Counted from the stretch's first letter, positions 20,340-29,390 are shown. The stretch: DNA of 64,000 nucleotides from CAVXTT01 sp963764685 (GCA_963764685.1 CAVXTT010000017.1:62001-126000); one strand, 5' to 3'. Translations and numbers: made by a program. Notes: generated by a model not told the origin, from the sequence alone.

Positions 20340-20429
20340 TAAATTATTCGTAATGTATTGCGGACGCCGCTTATCCTTCCTGCAGTGTATTGATTATACG
20401 GGAAGACAATACCCTTAACGAATAATTTA
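20340..20429. repeat. Long-range inverted repeat (possible miniature element or RNA)
   Basis: TAAATTATTCG (20340-20350) and GTATTG (20355-20360) are mirrored in order by CAATAC (20407-20412) and CGAATAATTTA (20419-20429). The interior is GC-rich, with GCGGACGCCGC. This two-block pairing could fold a 90-base hairpin. It might be a decayed MITE or a structured RNA. Confidence 0.45.
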
Positions 20430-20482
20430 ATTAGGGCACAATAGAGAGAAATTGATGGCTATAAAGGAAACTCATCCCCAGC

Positions 20483-20509
20483 CCTTCTCTTGGGAAAGGG
20501 AAGAGAAGG
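20483..20509. repeat. Palindromic GA/CT-rich repeat
   Basis: CCTTCTCTT (20483-20491) and AAGAGAAGG (20501-20509) flank GGGAAAGGG. It resembles the CCCTTCTCTT-type dispersed palindromes found in many bacterial intergenic regions. Confidence 0.5.
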
Positions 20510-20614
20510 CAGCAGGAATAAAATACTTCCCGATTTCGACCATACCGGGCCCTCTTCAACAGACCAACCTTTTCTTTATTTTAGAAGTCTAATTCCCCAG
20601 GAACAGGATAATAA

Positions 20615-21196
20615 ATGAATTTAAGCGATTCGGATCTGATTATAGAATTTAATAATGGTAAAGCGGCTCGTTTCGAGGAGCTTGTTTACAGGTACGACCG
20701 CCAGGTGTTGTCTATGGCGCTTAAATATGCCAAAGATGAGGATGATGCCAAGGATATTTACCAGGAAGTATTTATAAGGGTCTTTAAGGGATTGAAGAAT
20801 TTTCAGTTTAAGAGTGAGTTTTCAACCTGGCTTTTCAGGATAACCACAAACGTATGCCTGACTTATAAGTCCAGGGGGAATAAAAGAAAGTTCGTATCGA
20901 TTTCTGAGGAGTGGGATGATAAAGATTATCAAAAGGATTTTACTCCCGAGGCAGATCAGAATGAAACTTCCCCCGAGAGTTTGTTATCGGGAAATGAGAT
21001 ACGGGAATATGTGGATGAGGCAATAGACCTGCTGCCGCCGAAACAGAAAATGTGTTTTATACTTAAGCATTATGAAGGGTATAAAATAAAAGAGATTGCC
21101 GGGATGATGAATTGTAAAGAAGGAACTATTAAGAAATATTTATTTGAAAGCGTACAGAAACTAAGAACTCATTTGAGTACTGTATATGAATTTTAA
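20615..21196 (+). CDS. ECF RNA polymerase sigma factor
   Basis: A 193-residue sigma-70 family factor that redirects RNA polymerase to stress or envelope promoters. Region 2 is seen as FEELVYRYDRQVLSMALKYA and DDAKDIYQEVFIRVFKGLKN, with FSTWLFRITTNVC. A linker of about 40 residues rich in Asp, Glu and Ser follows. Region 4 is seen as LPPKQKMCFILKHYEGYKIK and EIAGMMNCKEGTIKKYL. It is followed 14 bases later by a zinc-finger anti-sigma-like protein and then a secreted DUF4097 protein, the classic sigma / anti-sigma / target layout. The operon is probably autoregulated. Confidence 0.9.
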   Translation: MNLSDSDLIIEFNNGKAARFEELVYRYDRQVLSMALKYAKDEDDAKDIYQEVFIRVFKGLKNFQFKSEFSTWLFRITTNVCLTYKSRGNKRKFVSISEEWDDKDYQKDFTPEADQNETSPESLLSGNEIREYVDEAIDLLPPKQKMCFILKHYEGYKIKEIAGMMNCKEGTIKKYLFESVQKLRTHLSTVYEF

Positions 21197-21210
21197 AGGA
21201 TCATTGGATT

Positions 21211-22155
21211 ATGGAACATTCGCTGAATAAAGAAAAACTGCAGATGTATTTTTTTGATGAGCTTACTCCTAAGGAAAAAGCCGAAGTGGAAAAACATCTG
21301 GAAGATTGTGAGGAGTGCAGAAATGACCTCCGGGAAATGCAGAGACTAAGAGTTTTTCTTTCTATGAAGAAAAAGGATGTGCCTGATAATTTACTGAGCG
21401 AAGCCCGTCAGGAATTAAGAGCCCGTCTCAGAATTGAAAGGAACCGCAGCACTTTTACCCGTCGTATTAAAGGATTGTTAAGTCCTGTATTATCACTTAA
21501 ACCGGTTTACGTATTAAGCAGCATAGCAGTTTTTGTTTCAGGACTGCTGCTGGGATTCATTCTCTTCCGTTCAGATAATATTTCAGTTAACCCTGATCTC
21601 GGTATGGGAACCGCAGAAAATAACGGCACCGTAAAAATCAACAATGTAAAATTTATTGATTCAGATGCCAGCGACGGAGAAGTGGAATTTACATTCAATG
21701 CCGTAAAGCCGGTGCGTGTAAAAGGTAATATAAATGATGAAAAGATTAAATCTGTTCTTACATATGCAATGCTTAATGAAGAGAATCCCGGTGTACGGCT
21801 TAATACTGTTAATTTTATAAATGAGACACAAACAGTAAAATTAGATCCCGAAGTAAAAGCTGCAATTCTTGCAGTCGCAAAATACGATGATAATCCGGGT
21901 GTAAGGAAAGAAGCATTCAGCTTCCTGAAAAAAATTCCTTTCGATGATGATATAAAATCCGCATACCTCTACGTATTAATGAATGATTCTGTTTCCGGGT
22001 TAAGAATAGAAGCCGTCAATGGTCTTTTTGAAGCATCTAAGAAAGGGGAATTGTTTACAAAAGAAGAGCTGTCAGTTTTCAAAGAAAAAATGCAGGAGGA
22101 TGATAACAGCTATATCCGCCTGCGCGCACAAACAGTACTTAAGGAGTATAACTAA
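21211..22155 (+). CDS. Anti-sigma factor-like membrane protein with HEAT-like repeats
   Basis: Likely holds the upstream ECF sigma factor inactive. Residues 1-60 form a ZAS-type zinc finger domain with LTPKEKAEVEKHLEDCEECR (HxxxCxxC). A single membrane helix lies near residues 98-118 (VYVLSSIAVFVSGLLLGFIL). The exported part contains helical repeats spaced about 37 residues apart, each with ENPGVRLNTV, DNPGVRKEAF or SGLRIEAV cores, resembling HEAT repeats. 314 residues, intact. The repeats may sense an envelope signal or bind the downstream protein; this is inference. Confidence 0.8.
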   Translation: MEHSLNKEKLQMYFFDELTPKEKAEVEKHLEDCEECRNDLREMQRLRVFLSMKKKDVPDNLLSEARQELRARLRIERNRSTFTRRIKGLLSPVLSLKPVYVLSSIAVFVSGLLLGFILFRSDNISVNPDLGMGTAENNGTVKINNVKFIDSDASDGEVEFTFNAVKPVRVKGNINDEKIKSVLTYAMLNEENPGVRLNTVNFINETQTVKLDPEVKAAILAVAKYDDNPGVRKEAFSFLKKIPFDDDIKSAYLYVLMNDSVSGLRIEAVNGLFEASKKGELFTKEELSVFKEKMQEDDNSYIRLRAQTVLKEYN

Positions 22156-22156
22156 A

Positions 22157-23230
22157 ATGAAAACCTATCTTATAACTCTCACAATATTATTTACCGCAGC
22201 TGCAGTATATGCGCAGCCGCAGGAAAGAAAATTCAATGTCGGTGCCGGGGGTAAGCTTGAAATGAATGTTAATTTCGGTGATATCAGAATAGAAACCGGT
22301 AAAACGAATGAAGTTATTGTAAGGGCAGATGATGATTTTGAAGAAGATGATAAAATTTCACAATCAGGTAATACAATAAAAATTTTATCCGAATACCCGA
22401 AAGATTACAGGATCTCAATTCCTTCAGATTTTACATTAAGCATTAACTCAACCGGCGGCGATATAATTATTTCAGGTAAGTTGAATGGCGATTTGAAGGT
22501 CGTAACTGCTGCAGGGTTAATTCAATTCGGAGAAGTAAATGGTAATGTAACAGCCAATACAGGAGGGGGAGACATAAAAGGTGCAGGCATTCGTGGTAAG
22601 GTAAGTTTAAACACTGCCGGGGGAGATATTTCTATTGCTAATACGGACGGTGAGCTTGTCCTGAATTCTGCAGGCGGTGATATTAAAGTTGATAATGTTA
22701 CAAAGTCGGCAACCATCAATACCGGCGGAGGCAATATTACCCTTGGTAAAATTGAGGGGAAGGGTTCAGTAAGAACAGGCGGCGGCGATATAAAAGTAGC
22801 CTCGGCTGTTAACGGCATAAATATTACAACCGGGGGGGGAGAAATTATTATGTCGGATTCCAAAGGGGATGTTGCAGTTTCAACCGGCGGGGGAGATGTG
22901 GTTGTAAATAATAAATCAGGAAACATTAAAATTAAGACCGGTGCAGGAAACGTAGCTGCGGATATTACTCCCGGTGCCCAGGGAGAAAATCATATAACTA
23001 CAGGATCAGGAGACGTACGGTTAGTAATTCCTGAAAATTCAAAAACTACGATACGGGTTATAAGGAAGGGAAAGCATCACGATGATGTTCATATAAATTC
23101 TGATTTCAGTTTAACCACTGAAGACATAAGAGAAAATGAGTTAGTCTCCGTCTATCAGTTAAACGGAGGTGGAAGCCTCATAGAAATTAAAACCGGATTC
23201 GGTACAGTTGAATTAAAAAAGAAAAAATAA
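22157..23230 (+). CDS. Secreted DUF4097 beta-helix protein
   Basis: A 357-residue exported protein. The start is at 22157, one base after the anti-sigma stop, with AAGGAG upstream. The signal peptide is TYLITLTILFTAAAVYAQP. The body is a ladder of about ten turns of 18-20 residues with the recurring core NTGGGDI / STGGGDV / RTGGGDI, ending in GFGTVELKKKK. This is the DUF4097 (putative adhesin) beta-solenoid pattern. DUF4097 genes commonly follow ECF sigma / anti-sigma pairs. Whether it is the effector or a signal carrier of this system is unknown. Cell-surface or periplasmic. Confidence 0.85.
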   Translation: MKTYLITLTILFTAAAVYAQPQERKFNVGAGGKLEMNVNFGDIRIETGKTNEVIVRADDDFEEDDKISQSGNTIKILSEYPKDYRISIPSDFTLSINSTGGDIIISGKLNGDLKVVTAAGLIQFGEVNGNVTANTGGGDIKGAGIRGKVSLNTAGGDISIANTDGELVLNSAGGDIKVDNVTKSATINTGGGNITLGKIEGKGSVRTGGGDIKVASAVNGINITTGGGEIIMSDSKGDVAVSTGGGDVVVNNKSGNIKIKTGAGNVAADITPGAQGENHITTGSGDVRLVIPENSKTTIRVIRKGKHHDDVHINSDFSLTTEDIRENELVSVYQLNGGGSLIEIKTGFGTVELKKKK

Positions 23231-23231
23231 A

Positions 23232-23594
23232 CTATACTTCAATACAAACATAGCCGTCTTTTAAAAGGGTTCTGTAGGTCTTTAATTGTTTTCCTGCAGG
23301 ACCCTTTTTTACTTTCCCCGATAATACAGAATACTGGCATCCGTGTTTAAGACACTGAATTGTACTTTTAATCATTACGCCTTCTGAGAGCTGGTACTTA
23401 CCATAAGTGCATCTGTTCTGCAAAGCAAAAAATCCCTGTTCTGCCCTGCATAGAATAATGGATCTTCCTTTAAGTTTTAAGGGAATCATCTCATTTATAT
23501 TAACATCATCGATACGTACAATTTTGATCCATTCTTTTTGAGTCGAAATAAGTCCCGAAAAGAAAGATGACCTTGCAATTGTTTCTGTGTGCAT
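23232..23594 (-). CDS. Rieske-like protein with one cluster ligand replaced
   Basis: A 120-residue single-domain protein; the ATG at 23594 has GGAGG six bases upstream. The fold matches small ferredoxin-type Rieske proteins: ALQNRCTYGKYQLSEG, then QCLKHGCQYSVLSGKV, then LKTYRTLLKDGYVCIEV. A canonical [2Fe-2S] site is C-x-H-(about 16)-C-x2-H. Here Cys62, Cys81 and His84 are present but the first His is Tyr64 (codon TAT, one change from CAT). It would therefore either bind an altered cluster or none. Convergent with the DUF4097 gene with a one-base gap. Confidence 0.7.
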   Translation of the reverse strand: MHTETIARSSFFSGLISTQKEWIKIVRIDDVNINEMIPLKLKGRSIILCRAEQGFFALQNRCTYGKYQLSEGVMIKSTIQCLKHGCQYSVLSGKVKKGPAGKQLKTYRTLLKDGYVCIEV

Positions 23595-23793
23595 AAAACC
23601 TCCTTGTAACCGGCATTATAGAACAAAGCGTAATTTCCCGCAGGCATATTATCTGTCATACTTATTTTACTAAGCCTTGGGAGAAGGGGCATAAATATAT
23701 AAAGATGAAGAAAATCTGTCAATAAGTGAATCACTTTCTGTGTTTTTTGCACAAGTTGATTTAAATTTGGTTGACTTTTACCGGGAGATTTTA

Positions 23794-26007
23794 ATGACTT
23801 CATATATCAGGGTTTTATCCTTCATTTTATTGCTGCAGGTGATTGTACCTGCACAGCCCAAACAACTTACCTTAGAAGATCTGTTTTCCAGAAGAGAACT
23901 ATACGGAAGAAGCTTATCCGGTGTGCAGTGGGTACCCGGAGCAGAGAAATTTACCTTCCTTAAATTCGATCCCGCATCAGCTTCTTACAATATCTTTCAG
24001 CACGACATTAAAACCGGTGAGGAATCAGTTCTTGTTTCCGGCAGTGACCTGAAACTTGAGGAGGGGGATGAACCTTTCAGAATACAAAATTATAAATGGT
24101 CACCTGACGGGAAGTATATTCTGTTTACCGGTGTGCTCCCTGCAAGAACATTAAAAAGCGGTGGGACTTTTTATTTATATAATGCAGAGACAAAAAAGTT
24201 CTTTATTGCAGCCGAATCGGAAAAGGAACAGGTTAACGCTGCATTTTCACCTGACGGCAGGAAGCTGGGATTTGTAAGAGGCAATAACATTTTCGTGACA
24301 GATATTGAATCAGGAGAGGAAACTCAGTTAACCTTCGACGGTAATGAAAATATTTTGAATGGTTTATTCGATTGGGTATATGAGGAAGAATTCAGCATAA
24401 TAGTGGGATGGGAATGGGCTCCTGACAGCAAAAGTATTGCTTACTGGCGGCTGGATCAAACTAATGTTCCTGAAGTTTTTATTCCAGATTATGACTCGCT
24501 TTATATGCAGCCGCAGAAAATGAAATATCCTAAACCGGGAGCTCCTAATTCGCTTGTTCAAATAGGTGTTGTGGATATTGCCTCTGCTAAGACTGTATGG
24601 ATGGATCTGGGTGCAGAAAAAGATATATATGTTCCCAGGATGAAATTTACAAATGATCCTGCTGTGCTTGCAATTCAAAGATTAAACAGGCTCCAAAATA
24701 AGCTTGAGCTTTTGTTTGCAGATACACGGACAGGTAAGACCAAAACAATTATAACCGAGACATCAGATGCCTGGGTTGATGTTGTAGATGATCTACTGTT
24801 TCCGGAAAACAGTAAAGAATTTATCTGGGGTTCTGAAAGAGACGGTTTCTATCACCTTTATCTTTATGATATGAATGGCAATCTTATAAACCAGGTAACG
24901 AAGGGAAACTGGGAAATAAAAGCTTTAACAGGTGCAGATCAGGATAAAATTTATTTCACTGCTTCGGAAAGGAGTGCGATCTATACAGATTTTTATTCTG
25001 TTAATTATGATGGGTCTGAAATGAAAAGATTATCAGAGAAGCCGGGTACCCATACAATTAACATGGCACCTGACGACCTTCATTATATTGACAGATATAA
25101 TAATGCAAATTCATTAACAGCAATAAGTCTGAATAATACTGCAGGAGAAAAGATATCCGACCTTGTGGTTCCCGATATGTCGGCATTTAAAGACTACAAT
25201 TTTGTCCCTGTAGAATTTATAACAGTTACAACTTCAGATGGAGTCGGGCTGAATGCCTGTATAATGAAACCTGCAGATCTTGATCCTTCAAAAAAGTATC
25301 CCGTAATTTTTGATATATACGGGGGACCGGAATCCCAGAGCGTCGTGGATATGTGGACAGGATTCGGCTCTTTGCTTAATCAATACTTTGTACAAAATGG
25401 TTATATCATCTTTTCATTAGATAACCGGGGGACAACGGGCAGAGGTTCGGAATTCAGACATATTGTTTATAAGAATTTAGGGAAATGGGAAGTGAATGAT
25501 ATGATCGAAGGGGCTAAATATCTTATCTCGAAGGGATATACTGAGCCAGGTAAAATCGGAATCTGGGGAGGAAGCTACGGCGGCTATACAGCAGCTATGA
25601 CATTATTTAACGGTGCGGATTATTTCAGTGCAGCTGTTGATAATGCCGGTTTGTCCGACTGGCGGTTCTACGACAATATTTATACAGAACGGTATATGCA
25701 GACCCCGGAGCTGAATCCGGAAGGATATGATTCAAGCTCTGTTTTGAATTATGCAGAAAAACTAAAGGGGAAGCTGCTTATTGTGCACGGAATGGATGAC
25801 GATAACGTTCATTTTCAGAATGCTGTAAAGCTCGCAGAGAAGCTGATAGAGATGGATAAACAGTTCGAGGTTATGTTTTACCCTGGTCAGAAACACGGGG
25901 TGCACGGAAATTCCGCTAAACATTATTACAAAAGAGTAATCGATTTTTTTGATCAGAGCCTGAAAGGAATGTCTCCGCAGCAAAACCCGGAACATAAATC
26001 ACAATAG
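23794..26007 (+). CDS. Dipeptidyl peptidase IV-like S9 serine peptidase
   Basis: Removes N-terminal dipeptides, typically Xaa-Pro, in the periplasm. The start at 23794 is chosen because GGGAG lies upstream and a signal peptide follows (YIRVLSFILLLQVIVPAQ). Residues to about 470 form a beta-propeller; FDWVYEEEF carries the Glu pair that binds the substrate amino terminus in DPP-IV. The hydrolase domain has Ser594 in GIWGGSYGGYTAAM, Asp669 in GMDDDNVHF and His701 in GQKHGVHG. About 737 residues, intact, the usual size. Probably supports peptide use; it stands as a single gene. Confidence 0.9.
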   Translation: MTSYIRVLSFILLLQVIVPAQPKQLTLEDLFSRRELYGRSLSGVQWVPGAEKFTFLKFDPASASYNIFQHDIKTGEESVLVSGSDLKLEEGDEPFRIQNYKWSPDGKYILFTGVLPARTLKSGGTFYLYNAETKKFFIAAESEKEQVNAAFSPDGRKLGFVRGNNIFVTDIESGEETQLTFDGNENILNGLFDWVYEEEFSIIVGWEWAPDSKSIAYWRLDQTNVPEVFIPDYDSLYMQPQKMKYPKPGAPNSLVQIGVVDIASAKTVWMDLGAEKDIYVPRMKFTNDPAVLAIQRLNRLQNKLELLFADTRTGKTKTIITETSDAWVDVVDDLLFPENSKEFIWGSERDGFYHLYLYDMNGNLINQVTKGNWEIKALTGADQDKIYFTASERSAIYTDFYSVNYDGSEMKRLSEKPGTHTINMAPDDLHYIDRYNNANSLTAISLNNTAGEKISDLVVPDMSAFKDYNFVPVEFITVTTSDGVGLNACIMKPADLDPSKKYPVIFDIYGGPESQSVVDMWTGFGSLLNQYFVQNGYIIFSLDNRGTTGRGSEFRHIVYKNLGKWEVNDMIEGAKYLISKGYTEPGKIGIWGGSYGGYTAAMTLFNGADYFSAAVDNAGLSDWRFYDNIYTERYMQTPELNPEGYDSSSVLNYAEKLKGKLLIVHGMDDDNVHFQNAVKLAEKLIEMDKQFEVMFYPGQKHGVHGNSAKHYYKRVIDFFDQSLKGMSPQQNPEHKSQ

Positions 26008-26102
26008 GAGTGTTCCGGATCAAGTTTTAAGAAAGTTAATGTCCCTTCTGAATAATTGTTTCTTACTGTAAGTAATATTCAATCATTTAAAAGGAGTGAA
26101 TT

Positions 26103-26672
26103 ATGCGTAGTATTTTCCTACCCGGGCTGTTTTTTGTTCTATTCCTGGCAGGTTGTCAGGAAAATGTACAGAGTCCTGTTGAATCTTCCGGTCCCGCCCT
26201 GCAAAAGCAAACAAATAATATCAACGTCCACCTTTCAGGTGCTAATGAAGTACCGCCGCGGCCAACATTTGCCCAGGGGGAGGCGATATTCAGATTAAAT
26301 CCGGATGGCACAGAATTGTACTATAAACTCATTGTCTCGAACCTTTCCAATCTGTTTATGGCACATATCCATCTCGCCGATCCGGGTGTAAATGGGGGTA
26401 TTGTTGTTTGGCTTTATCCATCTACCCCAAATCCGCCGAACCCTGTTCCGCCGTTAAGCTGGATAGAAGGGCCTTTCAATGGCGTCCTTGCTGAAGGTGT
26501 GATAACTGCGGAAGATCTGACTGGAGCACTTACAGGAATGACCATTGCGGATCTGATGGATTATCTTGTAAACGGAGGCGCTTATGTCAATGTGCACACG
26601 AATGATTTCGTTGATCCGCCAAATACCGGTCCCGGTGATTTTCCAGGAGGGGAAATAAGAGGCGACTTTTAG
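26103..26672 (+). CDS. CHRD-domain lipoprotein
   Basis: A 189-residue lipoprotein with AAAGGAG six bases before the ATG. The signal peptide ends in the lipobox LAGC (Cys18). The body is one CHRD domain: VHLSGANEVPPRPTFAQGEA, YYKLIVSNLSNLFMAHIHLA and YVNVHTNDF...GEIRGDF. CHRD domains are named from chordin; in bacteria their role is not established and ligand or metal binding through the HIH motif is only guessed. Followed by a strong terminator, so probably monocistronic. Confidence 0.85.
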   Translation: MRSIFLPGLFFVLFLAGCQENVQSPVESSGPALQKQTNNINVHLSGANEVPPRPTFAQGEAIFRLNPDGTELYYKLIVSNLSNLFMAHIHLADPGVNGGIVVWLYPSTPNPPNPVPPLSWIEGPFNGVLAEGVITAEDLTGALTGMTIADLMDYLVNGGAYVNVHTNDFVDPPNTGPGDFPGGEIRGDF

Positions 26673-26703
26673 TACTTTTTGTAACGGTTGATGAATAATA
26701 TTT

Positions 26704-26733
26704 AAGCTCACAGAAATGAACTGTGAGCTTTTT
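26704..26733 (+). terminator. Rho-independent terminator after the CHRD gene
   Basis: AAGCTCACAG (26704-26713) and CTGTGAGCTT (26721-26730) form a perfect 10-bp stem followed by TTT, 31 bases after the stop codon. Confidence 0.85.
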
Positions 26734-26775
26734 ATTTAATTTTATTTTCCCTGGTGATCTTTTTATATTATAATT

Positions 26776-27537
26776 ATGAGTTTTGATGCTGCTGAATATC
26801 TGCAAAGAATATGTATTGAAGAAAAAGAGAAACCTACTGTTGAGTTTCTCAGAAAGCTTCACCTTGCTAACCTGTTAAACATACCCTTTGAAAACCTCAG
26901 CATTCATATAAAAGAAAAAATTATACTTCATCCCAATGATCTTTACCATAAAATTGTTTTGAGAGGAAGAGGCGGATTCTGCTATGAACTGAATTATCTC
27001 TTCTATACACTTCTGAGATCACTTGGTTTTAATGCAAAGATTATCTCTGCAAGAGTCTTTGATGATAAATATAATTACGGTGCCGAGTATGATCATATGG
27101 CTGTTATAGTAAATATTGATAATAAGGAATGGCTTTGTGATGTCGGGTTCGGCGACTCTTTTATTGAGCCTCTCCGGTTTGTTCTAAATGAAGTACAGAA
27201 GGACAGAAGCCGCTTCTACAGAATATCCCGGTATGATAATACTTATCTGCTCTTATCGAGATCGCCTGATCGGGAGGAGTGGGAAAATTTGTATTTATTT
27301 ACAAGTACAGAAAGATCAATTGATGAATATTTTGAGATGTGTATTTATCACCAGACATCACCCGTATCTTCTTTCACAAGGAGAAAAGTATGTACCAGAC
27401 TGACAAGTACCGGGAGAGTTACACTGACCGATAAAAAGCTGATTATTACGGAAGGCAATGTAAAGAATGAAATTCCTTTTGACGGGGAGAATAAATTTGC
27501 AGAATACCTTAAGGAGAAATTTAATATTGTACTTTAA
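26776..27537 (+). CDS. nat: Arylamine N-acetyltransferase
   Basis: Transfers acetyl from acetyl-CoA to arylamines, hydrazines or related amines. The Cys-His-Asp triad is visible: Cys69 in GRGGFCYELN, His107 in YDHMAV and Asp122 in CDVGFGD. LLNIPFENLSIHIKE near the N terminus is also conserved. 253 residues, typical of bacterial NATs, intact. It is convergent with the phosphatase gene with only three bases between stop codons. The physiological substrate is unknown. Confidence 0.92.
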   Translation: MSFDAAEYLQRICIEEKEKPTVEFLRKLHLANLLNIPFENLSIHIKEKIILHPNDLYHKIVLRGRGGFCYELNYLFYTLLRSLGFNAKIISARVFDDKYNYGAEYDHMAVIVNIDNKEWLCDVGFGDSFIEPLRFVLNEVQKDRSRFYRISRYDNTYLLLSRSPDREEWENLYLFTSTERSIDEYFEMCIYHQTSPVSSFTRRKVCTRLTSTGRVTLTDKKLIITEGNVKNEIPFDGENKFAEYLKEKFNIVL

Positions 27538-27540
27538 TTT

Positions 27541-28929
27541 TCACACATCCCTTTTGAATACAATGAATGTAATATCATCCTGCTGTGCCTTATTACCCCT
27601 CCATTTATCCCCTTCTTTATAAAGATGGCTGATTACCCGTGCAGCAGATGTCTTTTCCGCCGAACAAAAAATCTCCGACACCCTGCTGTAATCTAATGTT
27701 TCATTCTGCGGATTAAACAACTCAGGGTAACCATCTGTCATAAGAAGTGCAGTATCTCCCGGATACAGTTCTGTGGATGTCTCTAAGTAGTTGAAAGATT
27801 CAAATGCTCCCAGCGGTATTCCTTTAACTGTAATTATTTCAACTTCCTTAGTAGCTGCCCGGTAAATAAAGAGGGGTGGCATACCTGCGGCAGTGAAAGT
27901 TATTTTCCCATTCTTATATTTTAACAGCAGCAGGGACATATAAAGAGAGCCCAGACGCATACTTTTGATTGTATTTGAGCAGTGGTTAAGAAAAGTATTA
28001 AAGTCCCTTTCTTCCTTGTAGTTAATAAACAGACTCTTAACTATTGCCACCAGTATTCCCGCTTTCATACCGTGTCCTGTTGCATCTCCCAACACAAGTG
28101 TTAATGTATCATCCTCCGAAGTTTTGTAGTCATAATAATCTCCACCGACCTCTGCAGCAGTACGCATTTCGAAACAGATATTAAGATCTAAAATATTATC
28201 TGCGCAGGGGGGAAGCATTGAAAGCTGTATTTGTCTTGCATCTTCAAGCTCTTTGGTTTTACGGCTTGATTCCAACTCGAGCTCGTTCCTTATTTTGATA
28301 AGCTGCTCTTCCTTCCAGAAGGCAATTCTTGAATAATATTCAAGACCATAGCTCGAAAAAATCCCAAGTATATTGGCAGCAACAATGAAGAATGTATTAT
28401 TCAGTACTATGTTAAACGGAGTAGTTTTAAATAATAATACTGCAAATTCATAGGAAAGTGTAAGAATAACAGAGACAGCAGTTGCAGCTAAAAACCTCAT
28501 CCTTAACGGTCCGTGAGCATACCACATTACCAGCAGGAGTCCTGCATAATAATAATATCCCCCGGACGATTCTGATATTACGATCATCATCACGATACCT
28601 AATCCGCAGACAAAAGTCGTAAGGAAACTGATCAGCTGAATATTTATCACCGGGGAACCAGATACAAAAACCATAAGCAGAAGAAAAACTGTGCAAATTA
28701 TTCTAATGGTTAATGTTATATCGGCAACATCGGGAACCATATACTTGTCAAGAATACCGAATGTTATATAAAGGAATGCTCCAATAGCCAGGTTCATTCT
28801 GACAAGCTTTAAATTCTGGCTGTTGAATTGGGTCAGGAATGCTGAGTTGAGACTATCAGAATCAAATAACAGTGTAAATTTGCTAAGGATCCTTTTTTCA
28901 GCATCCGGTTTTTTCTTTTTGAATAACAT
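27541..28929 (-). CDS. Membrane-bound SpoIIE/PP2C-type serine phosphatase
   Basis: A regulator that likely dephosphorylates an anti-anti-sigma-type protein. The N-terminal half has about six hydrophobic helices (LAIGAFLYITFGIL, ICTVFLLLMVFV, LISFLTTFVCGLGIVMMIVI, YAGLLLVMWY, VILTLSYEFAVLLF, FFIVAANILGIFS). A coiled linker (LIKIRNELELESSRKTKELE) leads to the PP2C domain with ARQIQLSMLPP, AAEVGGDYYDY, LVLGDATGHGMKAGI, LMTDGYPELF and QQDDITFIVF, which carry the metal-binding Asp residues. 462 residues, intact. Two bases separate it from the next gene upstream, so the two are co-transcribed. No partner kinase or STAS protein is adjacent. Confidence 0.88.
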   Translation of the reverse strand: MLFKKKKPDAEKRILSKFTLLFDSDSLNSAFLTQFNSQNLKLVRMNLAIGAFLYITFGILDKYMVPDVADITLTIRIICTVFLLLMVFVSGSPVINIQLISFLTTFVCGLGIVMMIVISESSGGYYYYAGLLLVMWYAHGPLRMRFLAATAVSVILTLSYEFAVLLFKTTPFNIVLNNTFFIVAANILGIFSSYGLEYYSRIAFWKEEQLIKIRNELELESSRKTKELEDARQIQLSMLPPCADNILDLNICFEMRTAAEVGGDYYDYKTSEDDTLTLVLGDATGHGMKAGILVAIVKSLFINYKEERDFNTFLNHCSNTIKSMRLGSLYMSLLLLKYKNGKITFTAAGMPPLFIYRAATKEVEIITVKGIPLGAFESFNYLETSTELYPGDTALLMTDGYPELFNPQNETLDYSRVSEIFCSAEKTSAARVISHLYKEGDKWRGNKAQQDDITFIVFKRDV

Positions 28930-28931
28930 AA

Positions 28932-29390
28932 TTACCAGAGAAATGAAGCTAAAAGTAATATCAATATCCCAAGAAAAGTATTAACCAACGCAAGTCCGTT
29001 AAGTTTTTTCTGGTTAGCTATAAATTCATCAGAAGGTTTCTGCCCGGGCGCCGGGGAAGAAGCTTTTAATTTGGGAACAACAGCAAAAGCAATAATAAGT
29101 CCCACAATGACCGCTGCAATAATAAGAATATGCTTTAATGTGAGGGGCAGGATCGTGAAATTGAGGAGCATTGATGAGGGTGTCTTAATAAGACCGGTTA
29201 TTATCAGTACAATGATGCTTGACCAGGCGGCGATAGTAAAACGCTGGGCAATTATACCCTGCATTTTGCCTGCTTCGACAGGATTAATTTGTTTTACCGC
29301 AGGTTTCAGGATAAAGTGCATGAAGAACATTCCGCCAATCCATACAGTTGCGGCAAACAGGTGAAGAAAATTATTCAGGTTTGTGAACAT
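28932..29390 (-). CDS. CopD-like four-helix membrane protein
   Basis: The start at 29390 is chosen because AGGAGA lies seven bases upstream. About 152 residues with four membrane helices: LNNFLHLFAATVWIGGMFFM, FTIAAWSSIIVLIITGLI, HILIIAAVIVGLIIAFAVV and LALVNTFLGILILLLASF. HxxAATVWIGGMFF with an early His is typical of the CopD/DUF4149-type family, sometimes linked to copper or haem. Function is not established. It precedes the phosphatase gene with a two-base gap. Confidence 0.6.
   Translation of the reverse strand: MFTNLNNFLHLFAATVWIGGMFFMHFILKPAVKQINPVEAGKMQGIIAQRFTIAAWSSIIVLIITGLIKTPSSMLLNFTILPLTLKHILIIAAVIVGLIIAFAVVPKLKASSPAPGQKPSDEFIANQKKLNGLALVNTFLGILILLLASFLW

Larger units (their letters stand above)
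19949..20614. other. Long intergenic region with several repeat types
   Basis: These 666 bases separate the amylase from the ECF sigma operon. No gene was found. It holds an 11-bp tandem array (20197-20229), a long-range inverted repeat (20340-20429) and a palindromic GA/CT-rich repeat (20483-20509). The sigma promoter should lie between about 20520 and 20600. Confidence 0.5.

Noticed and set aside
22522..22926. 134-codon open frame on the minus strand inside the DUF4097 gene
   Set aside because: It is the antisense image of the GGGD repeat codons (giving PPPV repeats), with no ribosome site and an intact sense gene.
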